Assembly (NCBI GenBank): GCA_046496815.1
Contig: JAWOGN010000355.1
Coordinates: 1 to 12,459, forward strand
From: JAWOGN01 sp046496815
Lineage (GTDB): Bacteria > Desulfobacterota > DSM-4660 > Desulfatiglandales > Desulfatiglandaceae
Direction of reading: 5' to 3'
Length of the DNA: 12,459 bases
The notes beneath the pieces are model-generated. The model was given only the letters and a program-made list of their open reading frames with translations, ran no database searches and was not told the DNA's origin. The translations under genes were made by a program, and so were the position numbers. Positions 1-7,261 of this stretch are shown here, in pieces (positions within the stretch are counted from its first letter, which is position 1; every line of letters starts with the position of its first letter).

Positions 1-567
1 TCGGTGGAGTACATCGCGCATGTATTTGCTGTTGGCGATCAGGAGTGTGGCCCTGCGAAGACCCGCTTCATACTGCCCGAGGTTGCGGCGAATGAACCGG
101 TACTTGAGTCTCATCCGCCAGGGGAGACACGTCTCACATCGACGATCACACTCCTTGAGGGGTTCGCGGGATCGGAACTGCAAGGGGCAAAACATGCTGA
201 AGGCCCGCACGAAGACAACCACGGGAATATGCCGTTGGGTCGCTACCCTGACGGTGCTGTAAAGCAAACGGTTTTGGGTGATAACCAGATCGAATCGGGT
301 TTTGCCCATGAAATGATCAAGAACGGGTGCCCAGTGACGATTCCATCGGATCGTATCGCGGTCGCGATCGCGGATCAGACGCGAGCCGGGAAGGGGGTGT
401 GTATGGACCTGTATGGAGCCGTCATTATAGGTGCGGACGCTGCTGTCTCGCTGAAAAACCTGAACTTCGTGGCCACGTAAGGAAAGCTGATGGGCGAGCG
501 CTTGAATGGACATCTCTGCACCGCCTGTGCCGTGGTCGTAATTATCAAGGGAAAAGAGAATTCTCAT
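1..567 (-). CDS. GT4 glycosyltransferase, N-terminal part (runs off left edge)
   Basis: The frame is open from an ATG at 567 down to base 1, giving 189 residues with no stop. They form the acceptor-binding half of a GT-B glycosyltransferase. MRILFSL is the first beta strand, GGAE at residues 15-18 is the usual GT4 glycine loop, and LLIANS near 175-180 is the strand that precedes the inter-domain region. The nucleotide-sugar-binding half lies outside the window, so donor and acceptor are unknown. The ATG overlaps the TGA of the upstream gene as ATGA, which implies translational coupling and co-transcription with the 564-1706 gene. Residues 127-147 hold four cysteines (C127, C140, C144, C147), possibly a metal site or disulfide pair. 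The plus-strand open frame across 4-480 is the antisense shadow of this gene. The role in LPS or polysaccharide assembly is inferred from the neighbours. Confidence 0.85.
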   Translation of the reverse strand, partial: MRILFSLDNYDHGTGGAEMSIQALAHQLSLRGHEVQVFQRDSSVRTYNDGSIQVHTHPLPGSRLIRDRDRDTIRWNRHWAPVLDHFMGKTRFDLVITQNRLLYSTVRVATQRHIPVVVFVRAFSMFCPLQFRSREPLKECDRRCETCLPWRMRLKYRFIRRNLGQYEAGLRRATLLIANSKYMRDVLHR

Positions 568-1706
568 CGTTTCCGACGTTTGGCAACCGAATGGTAGATT
601 CCAGCGACGATATCGGCCTGGCGGTTTAAGGCAAAATTGTCAACGGCGTATTGCCGCGCACGCCGGGATATCTGCTGGCGGGCTCCAGGGTCGTGTGCCA
701 TCTTGAGGATGGCATCGGCCAGATTCTCGGGAGAGTCTTCGATCAGGAGGCCGCGCTGACCATCCCCCAAGAGTTCGGGGAGAATTCCACGGCGTGCAGC
801 GATGACAGGGACCTTCATCGCCATGGCCTCCCGCACGGCTCGACATGAACCATCCGTGCCGGGAACGAGATACACCTTGACGTCCATGGTCGAGATGGTG
901 CGAACGAAGTCGTCTCCCTTCTGGTATCCGGGAAGTAGAATCACATCGTTGAGTTCCATCCGTTTAATCGGGTCAAGGGCAATGGGTTTCATATGGGTCC
1001 CACGACCGACGATGATCGCGCGCAGGTTTGGAAGTTTTCGCCGAGCGCGGCCAATTGCTTCGATAAACACGTCGTAACGGCGACGCCACTGTATGCGGGC
1101 AATGATTCCAACCACAAAGGCGTGCCGGTCGATGCCGAATTCAGCCCGCCGATTACCAAGTCCTCGATGGGGATTGAATCGGTCCATGTCGATGGGCGTG
1201 TGAACGCACCAAACGCGATCGGGCGGGAACCCGAACTGCTTGATAGCTTTCCGTCTGGCAAGCTCAGAGACAACAATCAGGCCATCGGTAAACCGCTGCA
1301 GAAGAAGCCGGTCCCTTCCCCCGCCCGGCCCATCCCCCGCATAGCAGGTGCGGATGATGAGCGGCTTGACCGCCATGGGGCGTGTGGCGAGTGCGCTGAT
1401 GACATGGGCATTGCGGAGATGCGCGTGGACAACGTCGAAACAATCATCCCGCAGCCACCTCCGAAGGCGACGGCTGTCAAGGTAATCGAGGAGTAAGTTG
1501 CCGTGTTTTTGAAGACTTAGACCTGTGCGAATGGAAATCCCCTGCTTCTGAGCGTTTTGACGGATACCGTCTTTAAAACCGCTTCGCTCTTGACCAAATG
1601 AGAGTGTGACATCCCAACCTGCGTGATGAAGCGCGGAGACGAGATTGACGACCGGTTCGGCCGGACCTGTCCATCGCCTATTACTGAAAAGGTGAAGAAG
1701 TTTCAT
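564..1706 (-). CDS. GT4 glycosyltransferase (LPS core or polysaccharide)
   Basis: A 380-residue GT-B enzyme of GT4 (Glycos_transf_1) type. The N-terminal Rossmann half begins MKLLHLFSN, with DVVHAH at 91-96 and LIVVSELA at 143-150. The C-terminal half has VGIIARIQWRRRYDVFIEA at 199-217 and a donor-site segment DGSCRAVREAMAMKVPVIA at 285-303. In that segment the usual first Glu of the E-x7-E motif is Asp285; Glu293 is kept. The frame is open back to a TTG at 1781, but those 25 extra residues precede the natural first beta strand, so the ATG at 1706 is preferred. There is no strong Shine-Dalgarno sequence; a lone TAGAAT at 1756-1761 (minus strand) could be a -10 element but lacks a good -35. 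The C-terminus is basic (RRKR) and the stop overlaps the next gene. It probably transfers a sugar to the growing core at the inner membrane; the sugar is unknown. Confidence 0.88.
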   Translation of the reverse strand: MKLLHLFSNRRWTGPAEPVVNLVSALHHAGWDVTLSFGQERSGFKDGIRQNAQKQGISIRTGLSLQKHGNLLLDYLDSRRLRRWLRDDCFDVVHAHLRNAHVISALATRPMAVKPLIIRTCYAGDGPGGGRDRLLLQRFTDGLIVVSELARRKAIKQFGFPPDRVWCVHTPIDMDRFNPHRGLGNRRAEFGIDRHAFVVGIIARIQWRRRYDVFIEAIGRARRKLPNLRAIIVGRGTHMKPIALDPIKRMELNDVILLPGYQKGDDFVRTISTMDVKVYLVPGTDGSCRAVREAMAMKVPVIAARRGILPELLGDGQRGLLIEDSPENLADAILKMAHDPGARQQISRRARQYAVDNFALNRQADIVAGIYHSVAKRRKR

Positions 1707-1834
1707 ACTTTTGTATTGCGTTTTCCGGACTGAAAGAACCGAAAGCTTGTTTGGGATTCTATTTGCCCCAATGTGGAACAAAACCCCATGCCCCCACGGG
1801 TCTTAATTTCCGTCCCCGCCAAAAGAGGCAAGTG

Positions 1835-3607
1835 CTACCCACTGCGGCTCATTTTTGATTTGCTGCATTTCGATTTTCTTACCGCGCGTCTCAATTGGGC
1901 CTTCCGCTTGAGGGTTTTTGCACTCAGTTTTTCCCTTTCTTTGTATCGACGTCGTGTTGCATCGATGATGTCTTGAGGAAAATGTCCGCGAGTCAACGTC
2001 GCATCCTGACCAGCGTAAGCAAGGAGGAACCGCATGCGGTCTGATCCCGTGACACCGAAACGGGCGCTGCTGAGCTGTGAAAGGTTCTTCACGCGACGTC
2101 GGTAAGTGAGTCGTTTGCGAAGTGAAACGCTTTCCGTGTCGACAATCTTAAAGTTCCAAGTTTTGTCCTGTTGGCTTGCCATGAAATTCTTGGGAGACCA
2201 GTCATCGTGATAGACACCGAGATCGTGAACATGTCGCAGCCAGCGGCCAAGCTGAGAAATGAGTGTCCTTTTGGCCATGATTTCCGGCTGGGTCAAAGGT
2301 TCAACGAAACGCTCACGGATAAGGAAGTCTAAAGGTGCCGCCGCATCGAGGAAGCGGGTGAACAGGTAATACTTGCCGGGCACTTCCACCAATGCGAGGT
2401 TTTTAGCCGTTTCGATGCCCTTAGAATGCAAGTAACGGGCTCCATTCCAGGCACGAATGGCGGGGGAAATGCCGAGCCGGGTTTTGAAGCGGTCGAAGAT
2501 GCTGCGTCGCCTGTATTCTTTGATGCAGAGCCAATAGTCGTTGTGGCGGACCCGAGTGACAGCGGCACGCGGACCGTTCTTGAGTACACCCTCACCCGAA
2601 TCCAGCGCTTGACGGTGCGCTACGATCAGATTGAATAGCTCATCTTGGGAAAGGCCTTCGACTTTCAGAACTTTCAATTCAGATCGGCGGATCGGTTCGT
2701 CAACCCAAGGCCCCGAGTAAACCTCGAGGGAAGACACGACTTCCTCGTCGCAATGGGATTTGACGGTATCAGGGCTCCCGGAGCTTGCCGAACCGGATCG
2801 GAGATTTTCCTGTCTCCGCCTAAAATTTCCATTGTCGAGAAGGTCACGGCGCCGGTAATCCCACAGCTTGGCGTATTTTAAGAATACATTGAAGGAAGCG
2901 AAGGTGCAAAGAATGAGCCCATGTTTGCCGTCGAGGAATCCGTGCCGGAGCAAAAACATACGGAAGAATCGCCACAGGGGCCGAAGTGTGAGTTTGACCC
3001 AGGTCGCGGATTTGCCGGATTTATAAAGATCGTTTGCCGACAAGGTGGTGTAACGCCCGAGTTTTTCGACGAAATGGTCCATTGAGCGATAGGTGTCGTG
3101 AAGAAAATACTCACGGATGACACCCACCTTTCCGTCTACGATCACGTCCGCATGAACTTCGAGGTTTTCATACCGCCCCTTCCCATTGCGCCAAAGCCGA
3201 ATGAGATAATCACTGTGCCAGCCACCGTGCCGGATGACTCTTCCGAAGAAAATGGTCATTCGTTTTATATAGAAGCCGTCATACTTTGTTCCATTGGCCA
3301 GGATGCGCTGGATGCGAACGCGGAGTTCCGGGGTGACGCGCTCGTCGGCGTCGACTACCATCACCCAATCTCCTTTGGCTTGCGGAATGGCCCAATTCTT
3401 TTGGGCAGCGGAGTTTACATACTCATGCTGGACAATGTGGTCAGTGTATTTTCGAGCAATATCAAGTGTTCGGTCGGTGGAGAATGAATCCACCACAAAG
3501 ATGTCGTCCGCCCACTTGGCGCTCTCGAGACAGTCACCAATATGGTCTTCTTCGTTAAATGTGGGCACGATAATGGTGAGGGTGTCGGACAATGGCTGTT
3601 CCTTCAT
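1835..3607 (-). CDS. Two-domain protein: WaaE/KdtX-like GT2 glycosyltransferase fused to InaA/KdkA-like LPS kinase
   Basis: A 590-residue protein with two enzyme domains. Residues about 9-255 are a GT2 (GT-A fold) domain of WaaE/KdtX type: TIIVPTFNEE at 11-20, VVDSFSTDRT at 38-47 and the metal-binding DAD at 86-88 in VVDADER. Known WaaE proteins are about 250-260 residues and act on the inner core. A hydrophilic linker (about 257-310) follows. Residues about 345-535 resemble WaaP/KdkA/InaA kinases: CIKEY with the likely ATP-binding Lys363, the catalytic loop HDDWSPKNF at 467-475 (H467, D469, N474), and IVDTES with Asp490 as the probable metal ligand. The tail (about 553-587) is very basic, which suits contact with anionic LPS or membrane. 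The ATG at 3607 has no Shine-Dalgarno upstream; a TTG at codon 6 (3592) is preceded by AAGGA at 7-base spacing and may be the true start. The fusion suggests coupled glycosylation and phosphorylation; substrates are inferred. Confidence 0.9.
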   Translation of the reverse strand: MKEQPLSDTLTIIVPTFNEEDHIGDCLESAKWADDIFVVDSFSTDRTLDIARKYTDHIVQHEYVNSAAQKNWAIPQAKGDWVMVVDADERVTPELRVRIQRILANGTKYDGFYIKRMTIFFGRVIRHGGWHSDYLIRLWRNGKGRYENLEVHADVIVDGKVGVIREYFLHDTYRSMDHFVEKLGRYTTLSANDLYKSGKSATWVKLTLRPLWRFFRMFLLRHGFLDGKHGLILCTFASFNVFLKYAKLWDYRRRDLLDNGNFRRRQENLRSGSASSGSPDTVKSHCDEEVVSSLEVYSGPWVDEPIRRSELKVLKVEGLSQDELFNLIVAHRQALDSGEGVLKNGPRAAVTRVRHNDYWLCIKEYRRRSIFDRFKTRLGISPAIRAWNGARYLHSKGIETAKNLALVEVPGKYYLFTRFLDAAAPLDFLIRERFVEPLTQPEIMAKRTLISQLGRWLRHVHDLGVYHDDWSPKNFMASQQDKTWNFKIVDTESVSLRKRLTYRRRVKNLSQLSSARFGVTGSDRMRFLLAYAGQDATLTRGHFPQDIIDATRRRYKEREKLSAKTLKRKAQLRRAVRKSKCSKSKMSRSG

Positions 3608-3627
3608 AAAAACGGTGAATTCGCGGA

Positions 3628-3656
3628 ATCATATCTCCGCAGAGAAAGGGTGTCAA
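3628..3656 (-). promoter_or_regulatory. Near-consensus sigma-70 promoter for the GT2-kinase gene
   Basis: Reading the minus strand, TTGACA (3656-3651) is followed after exactly 17 bases by TATGAT (3633-3628), 11 of 12 consensus positions. The predicted start of transcription is near 3621, only about 14 bases before the ATG at 3607. It would transcribe the two-domain gene and the genes below it independently of the upstream GT4 gene that ends at 3766. Confidence 0.6.
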
Positions 3657-3765
3657 GGAAGGGTGCCGGCCGTCGTCAGGGGAGCTTCCCCGGGACTTCA
3701 GGGTTTTTGAAAGGTCGGCTGTTTGTACGGTTTAAGAAGACTGGGCGATCCGGATTGCGATGTAA

Positions 3766-4866
3766 TTATGGTATATCCGCCAAAATATGCCGATAAACCG
3801 CTACATTTTTTTCAACCATGGCATCGATGGTAAAATCCTTCAAAACCCTCATTTGCCCTCGAACAGCCATTCGGGTGGCTTTTTCCCGACTTGTGAGCAT
3901 TTCCACAATACCTTGGGCAAGGGCAGCCGGATTCGCAGCCTCCACCAGCTTGCCGGTCACACCATCCTGGATAATTTCCGGAATCCCTCCCGAGTTGGTG
4001 GCGACGACGGGTTTTCCAAGCGCGAGTGCGTCCAAAACCGCAGTCCCCAGACCCTCCTGCACGCTACTCATGACGAAGAGGTCGGCGATTTGGTAAAAGG
4101 AACCGACATCCGAACGGAACCCGGAAAAAACGAGCCGTTGGTCTAATCCGAGAGAATTGGCCAGAGAATGAAGCTTATCCATCAATTCGCCGGCCCCCAC
4201 AATAAAAAAGCACGCATTGGGAATTCTTTCCAAAACGAGAGGTATTGCTCTGACCAGATATTCTTGCCCCTTATGGCCCGCCAGATGGGCAACGTTCACC
4301 ACCACAGGATCGTTCTTCTTGAGACCAAACTCGGAAATCAGAGGGTCCATGGAAGCTGATACGAACCTTTCCGGATTTATGCCGCTGTGCGCAACAAATA
4401 TTCTTTTTGCCGAAATACCGTCATCCACCAGGACATCTTTGATTTTGCGAGAAATGGCGATGTAATAATCAGCCATGAAACGGTATTTGATGCCGCTCAG
4501 ATGGAGAAAGCTGTGGCGGAAGATAGAAAAGTCGACACGACGGGTGACGAGACGTTTGGCCTTCTTGCCGAGAGAAGCAAAAAAAGCCAGGGTGTGCGCA
4601 TGGGAGGTGTGAGAGTGGATGATGTCGTAATTGAATCTGTTTATCAGTCGTCTGCAGTGAAAGCTCGCCATCAAGTCACCCTCTCCGCGCATGCCGACAG
4701 GAAGGACCTCGATGCCTGCTTTTTTCGCCTTTTTCTCCAGGGGAGAATCCGGTTGGCAGATCAGGTGGGAGCTGATGTTCCTTTTTTTCAGCCCTTGAAG
4801 CAAATTGAGAAGTTGCTGCTCTCCCCCCCGCCAGGTTTTTTCAGTGTTGATATGTAGGATCTTCAT
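3766..4866 (-). CDS. GT4 glycosyltransferase (LPS core)
   Basis: A complete 366-residue GT-B enzyme of GT4 family, a normal length. The N-terminal half starts MKILHIN, has the glycine loop WRGGEQQLL at 12-20 and DIIHSHTSHAH at 81-91. The C-terminal half has VVNVAHLAGHKGQEYLV at 189-205 and the donor-binding segment QEGLGTAVLDALALGKPVVA at 270-289. Here Glu271 fits the first position of the E-x7-E motif and Asp279 replaces the second Glu, a tolerated variant in this family. The GGIPEII segment at 293-299 is also typical. It is the first gene of the leftward set and is divergent from the kinase-heptosyltransferase operon. No convincing Shine-Dalgarno or promoter is visible immediately upstream of 4866. 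The gap to the next gene is 158 bases. It probably adds a hexose to the LPS core; donor and acceptor cannot be read from sequence. Confidence 0.9.
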   Translation of the reverse strand: MKILHINTEKTWRGGEQQLLNLLQGLKKRNISSHLICQPDSPLEKKAKKAGIEVLPVGMRGEGDLMASFHCRRLINRFNYDIIHSHTSHAHTLAFFASLGKKAKRLVTRRVDFSIFRHSFLHLSGIKYRFMADYYIAISRKIKDVLVDDGISAKRIFVAHSGINPERFVSASMDPLISEFGLKKNDPVVVNVAHLAGHKGQEYLVRAIPLVLERIPNACFFIVGAGELMDKLHSLANSLGLDQRLVFSGFRSDVGSFYQIADLFVMSSVQEGLGTAVLDALALGKPVVATNSGGIPEIIQDGVTGKLVEAANPAALAQGIVEMLTSREKATRMAVRGQMRVLKDFTIDAMVEKNVAVYRHILADIP

Positions 4867-5118
4867 TCGTTTTCATCAAATTCGGCGTGCGGAGTGATTC
4901 CCATTCCAAATCGAAAAACCGTTTATCTTGGCTTTCCACTTGGCGAGCATCAAAAACTGCTGTTCCTCCGGATAGTTGGAACCGCCTTCTTGTGCAAATG
5001 CTAGAGAAAAATGCGCTTGGAGTCCACTTATTTTACTTCCGACGCTAACGCTTGCAGTCCGCTTCCGGAAGGGTCCTAATAATGAAAACAATTCCCGTAG
5101 GTTGAGATGAACGCCTGT

Positions 5119-5147
5119 TTGACACCACGGCCTCACTTTTCTATAAT
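5119..5147 (+). promoter_or_regulatory. Perfect-consensus sigma-70 promoter for the kinase-heptosyltransferase operon
   Basis: TTGACA (5119-5124), a 17-base spacer, then TATAAT (5142-5147): all 12 consensus positions with ideal spacing, in the expected orientation in a divergent intergenic region. Transcription should begin near 5154, giving a leader of about 107 bases to the TTG at 5261. Such an exact match suggests strong, probably constitutive expression. Confidence 0.72.
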
Positions 5148-5243
5148 CGCTCCGCTCAACTTGATTCGCCATCCATCAACATTTGCGAAGCCAAATATCC
5201 GGTGTTTGGGTCCCGGTCGAATTGAAAGAGGCAAGGGATAACT

Positions 5244-5252
5244 GAGGAAGGA
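5244..5252 (+). promoter_or_regulatory. Strong Shine-Dalgarno sequence before a TTG start
   Basis: GAGGAAGGA ends 8 bases before the TTG at 5261, close to ideal spacing. It is the main support for choosing that non-ATG start for the kinase, because no ATG occurs in the first part of the frame. Confidence 0.55.
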
Positions 5253-5260
5253 CACGGCGG

Positions 5261-6091
5261 TTGAATAAAGGGTTTTTCATTCCGGCATCCTTTAAGCGCT
5301 TTCAGGCGTGGCGGTGCCGCGGAAAATCAAGTCCGGCGAACCAATTGCCGAGACGGACAGATTCGGCAACAGCACGGGGCCAGTTGAAAAAAATAGTAAC
5401 AAAAACATATAATTGCTATCATTTCGGATTGTCAACAGATTTGCACCAAGCGCATTTGGATGCGCTTATTCGTCTCTTCAATGCCCCCGCCGAACCTGCT
5501 GCTTCCGTGCTCGGTGGAAGGATTGCCGTGACCTGTTCGCACCTTCAAGGTTTGGGATTTATTGTGGTGAAGCATTACATCCGGGGGGGGCTCATCAAGT
5601 ATTTTATCAAACGAAGATATTTCAAATGGGGGAAACCGCGCTGTCAATTTGAATACGAGGTGCTGGTGAAGGTTCGGGGGGTCGGTGTTAATGCACCCGA
5701 GCCTGTTGCTTACGCGTATTACGGTCGGCCGTTTTACAAGGCTTGGCTTGTGACCCGAGAGATTCAGGAACCACAGACGCTTGCCGAACTGAGTCGGGTG
5801 GATGAACCGCATGCGCTAAACGTGATGAAGGCCGTTGTGGAGCAAGTCACCCGGCTCATCGATAACCATATCTTTCACGTGGATTTGCATCCCGGGAATG
5901 TGTTGATCGGTAAGGACGGAGGTGTGTTTCTTCTGGATTTTGACAAAGCCCGTCTTCATGGCGCAGACAGGAAGAAAATAATTGATAAGTATATTTCGCG
6001 CTGGCACCGTGCGGTAACCAAGCACCGATTGCCGGGAATGCTCTCTGAAATGATGCGCGCAGGACTGAAAAGGAATTACGACGTGATTTGA
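5261..6091 (+). CDS. Stand-alone LPS kinase, InaA/KdkA-like family
   Basis: Up to 276 residues with the protein-kinase-like fold of LPS sugar kinases (WaaP, KdkA, InaA). VVKHY at 102-106 supplies the likely ATP-contacting Lys104, and Glu131 or Glu133 may be its partner. HVDLHPGN at 206-213 is the catalytic loop (H206, D208, N213) and LLDFDKAR at 224-231 holds the metal-binding Asp226. These enzymes phosphorylate Kdo or heptose of the inner core with ATP in the cytoplasm; which sugar is used here is unknown. The start is uncertain. TTG at 5261 has an excellent ribosome site, but the first 41 residues look unlike the family; TTG at 5384 (residue 42) would give a more typical length. Promoter-like elements lie inside this 5' part. 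The TGA overlaps the ATG of the next gene by one base (TGATG), so the two are probably coupled. Confidence 0.85.
   Translation: MNKGFFIPASFKRFQAWRCRGKSSPANQLPRRTDSATARGQLKKIVTKTYNCYHFGLSTDLHQAHLDALIRLFNAPAEPAASVLGGRIAVTCSHLQGLGFIVVKHYIRGGLIKYFIKRRYFKWGKPRCQFEYEVLVKVRGVGVNAPEPVAYAYYGRPFYKAWLVTREIQEPQTLAELSRVDEPHALNVMKAVVEQVTRLIDNHIFHVDLHPGNVLIGKDGGVFLLDFDKARLHGADRKKIIDKYISRWHRAVTKHRLPGMLSEMMRAGLKRNYDVI
5384..5413 (+). promoter_or_regulatory. Promoter-like element inside the 5' end of the kinase frame
   Basis: TTGAAA (5384-5389), an 18-base A-rich spacer, then TATAAT (5408-5413). It is a good sigma-70 match but lies within the kinase reading frame and its first TTG is itself a candidate start codon. 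It is either a second promoter, implying a later start, or a chance match in lysine-rich codons. Confidence 0.3.
5406..5435 (-). promoter_or_regulatory. Opposing promoter-like element overlapping the plus-strand one
   Basis: On the minus strand TTGACA (5435-5430) is followed after 18 bases by TATATG (5411-5406), 10 of 12 consensus positions. Its -10 overlaps the TATAAT of the plus-strand element. If active it would give a leftward transcript with a leader of roughly 530 bases before the GT4 gene starting at 4866. Confidence 0.22.
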
Positions 6092-7161
6092 TGAAACATG
6101 ATCACAGCGTACCAATGAAATCCAAGAAAAAACCGCCTTCGGATTGCTCCATTTTGATTCTGCTTATGGGATCTCTCGGAGATGTGGTGCGTGGGCTTTA
6201 TTTGGTATCTCACCTCAAGGACACCCTTCACCGGAGCAAAATAACGTGGCTGATCGAGCCGAAGTGGGTTGACGTGGTAAAACTGCATCCCATGGTTGAC
6301 GAGGTCATCATTTTTGATCGTCCCAAGGGTGTCCCGGCGGTTTGGGATCTTTACAAAGATTTGGCCCAAGAACACTTTGACATCACACTTGACCTGCAGC
6401 GGCACCTCAAGAGTGGCTTTTTTTCGTTTCTTTCCGGGGCAAAAAGACGGATTGGATTTCATCGACGCAATGCAAAAGAGTTCAACTGGCTCTTGAATAA
6501 CGAACAGATCGGTGAATTCAGCGATGATCTGCCGAAACTGGGTCATTACCTCAAATTTGCAGAATATTTGGGATTGCCGCGTCCAATTTCTTTGGAATCC
6601 GGACTTAATTCCATCGATTTAAGCGCAACTATGCCTAAAATCATTGCTGAGATCGATGATCCATTATTTGCCGTCATTATGGGTTCCGCGTGGGAGTCAA
6701 AAGACTGGGTATTTGAAGGATATTTTCGTCTGGTTCAAAATATCTTTTCCTCAGGATCCGGGACGGTCGTGTTTGTCGGAGATCATTCCAAGGAGATTTT
6801 CGCGGCGCGGCTCTCTGAAGCGCTTGATGCCCCGGCTCTCATCAACATGGTCGGTAAGACCTCGCTTCTTGAACTCGCAGCCGTGCTGAAGCGCGCGGCA
6901 GTGGCGGTGGGTCCTGATTCCGGTCCCGGTCACTTGGCCGCAGCGGTGGGGACTCCCTATGTATCGATTTTTGGGCCAACTTCCCCCGTGCGAACCGCAC
7001 CCCATGGATGTGAGCATTTGGTGGTTTATGCAGGGGTGGACTGCGCCCCCTGCTACAGGAAACGGTGCCCCGGACGCGATAAAATATGTATGGGGAGCAT
7101 CCCTGTTGAGGCCGTGGAGCAAAAGCTTTCGGAAGCGCTTGCAATGGGACATGTGGGATAG
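6091..7161 (+). CDS. GT9 family heptosyltransferase (WaaC/WaaF-like)
   Basis: A 356-residue GT9 enzyme, the normal length for ADP-heptose:LPS heptosyltransferases, which move L-glycero-D-manno-heptose from ADP-heptose to the inner core at the cytoplasmic face. Residues 21-33 (ILILLMGSLGDVV) form the first beta strand and glycine loop with Asp31, the counterpart of the WaaC catalytic Asp. GPDSGPGHLAAAVGTP at 274-289 is the donor-site signature, and FGPTSPVRT at 294-302 also fits. A four-cysteine segment (C318, C321, C326, C333) lies near the C-terminus and recurs in the next gene. The ATG at 6091 overlaps the kinase stop; AAGGA sits about 16 bases upstream, too far for a good ribosome site, so coupling is likely. 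An ATG at 6115 is a weaker alternative. Whether it adds Hep I, Hep III or another sugar cannot be told. Confidence 0.9.
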   Translation: MKHDHSVPMKSKKKPPSDCSILILLMGSLGDVVRGLYLVSHLKDTLHRSKITWLIEPKWVDVVKLHPMVDEVIIFDRPKGVPAVWDLYKDLAQEHFDITLDLQRHLKSGFFSFLSGAKRRIGFHRRNAKEFNWLLNNEQIGEFSDDLPKLGHYLKFAEYLGLPRPISLESGLNSIDLSATMPKIIAEIDDPLFAVIMGSAWESKDWVFEGYFRLVQNIFSSGSGTVVFVGDHSKEIFAARLSEALDAPALINMVGKTSLLELAAVLKRAAVAVGPDSGPGHLAAAVGTPYVSIFGPTSPVRTAPHGCEHLVVYAGVDCAPCYRKRCPGRDKICMGSIPVEAVEQKLSEALAMGHVG

Positions 7162-7261
7162 TCAGGGTTTGGAACAGGGTGCCTTGGCCGGAAGCGCATG
7201 CACGAATCGGAGGAAGCGCTAAGGGTCAATATAGACCGATACTACGCTTTGGAATTGCGGG

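Larger units (their letters stand above)
4867..5260. other. Divergent intergenic region (394 bases)
   Basis: This stretch separates the leftward GT4 gene from the rightward kinase operon. It holds a perfect-consensus plus-strand promoter (5119-5147) and a strong Shine-Dalgarno sequence (5244-5252). A minus-strand open frame of 98 codons (4876-5172) matches no family I recognise, has no good ribosome site and overlaps the promoter, so I do not call it a gene. No clear minus-strand promoter was found close to 4866. Confidence 0.6.

Noticed and set aside
4..480. 158-codon plus-strand open frame at the left edge
   Set aside because: It is antisense to the clear GT4 N-terminus read on the minus strand and shows no protein-family features.
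1707..1781. Upstream TTG extension of the GT4 gene
   Set aside because: The 25 extra residues precede the natural first beta strand MKLLHLFSN; the ATG at 1706 fits the family.
3679..3691. GGGGA/TCCCC hairpin as a terminator for the 3766-4866 gene
   Set aside because: Stem of only 5 bases with a 3-base loop and no T tract on the minus strand.
4876..5172. 98-codon minus-strand open frame in the divergent region
   Set aside because: No recognisable motif, no good ribosome site, and it overlaps a perfect plus-strand promoter; more likely chance or a decayed remnant.
5256..5263. GGCGGTTG resembling the ops/JUMPstart core GGCGGTAG used by RfaH
   Set aside because: One mismatch in 8 bases, coincides with the start codon, and RfaH-ops control is best known in gammaproteobacteria; likely coincidence.
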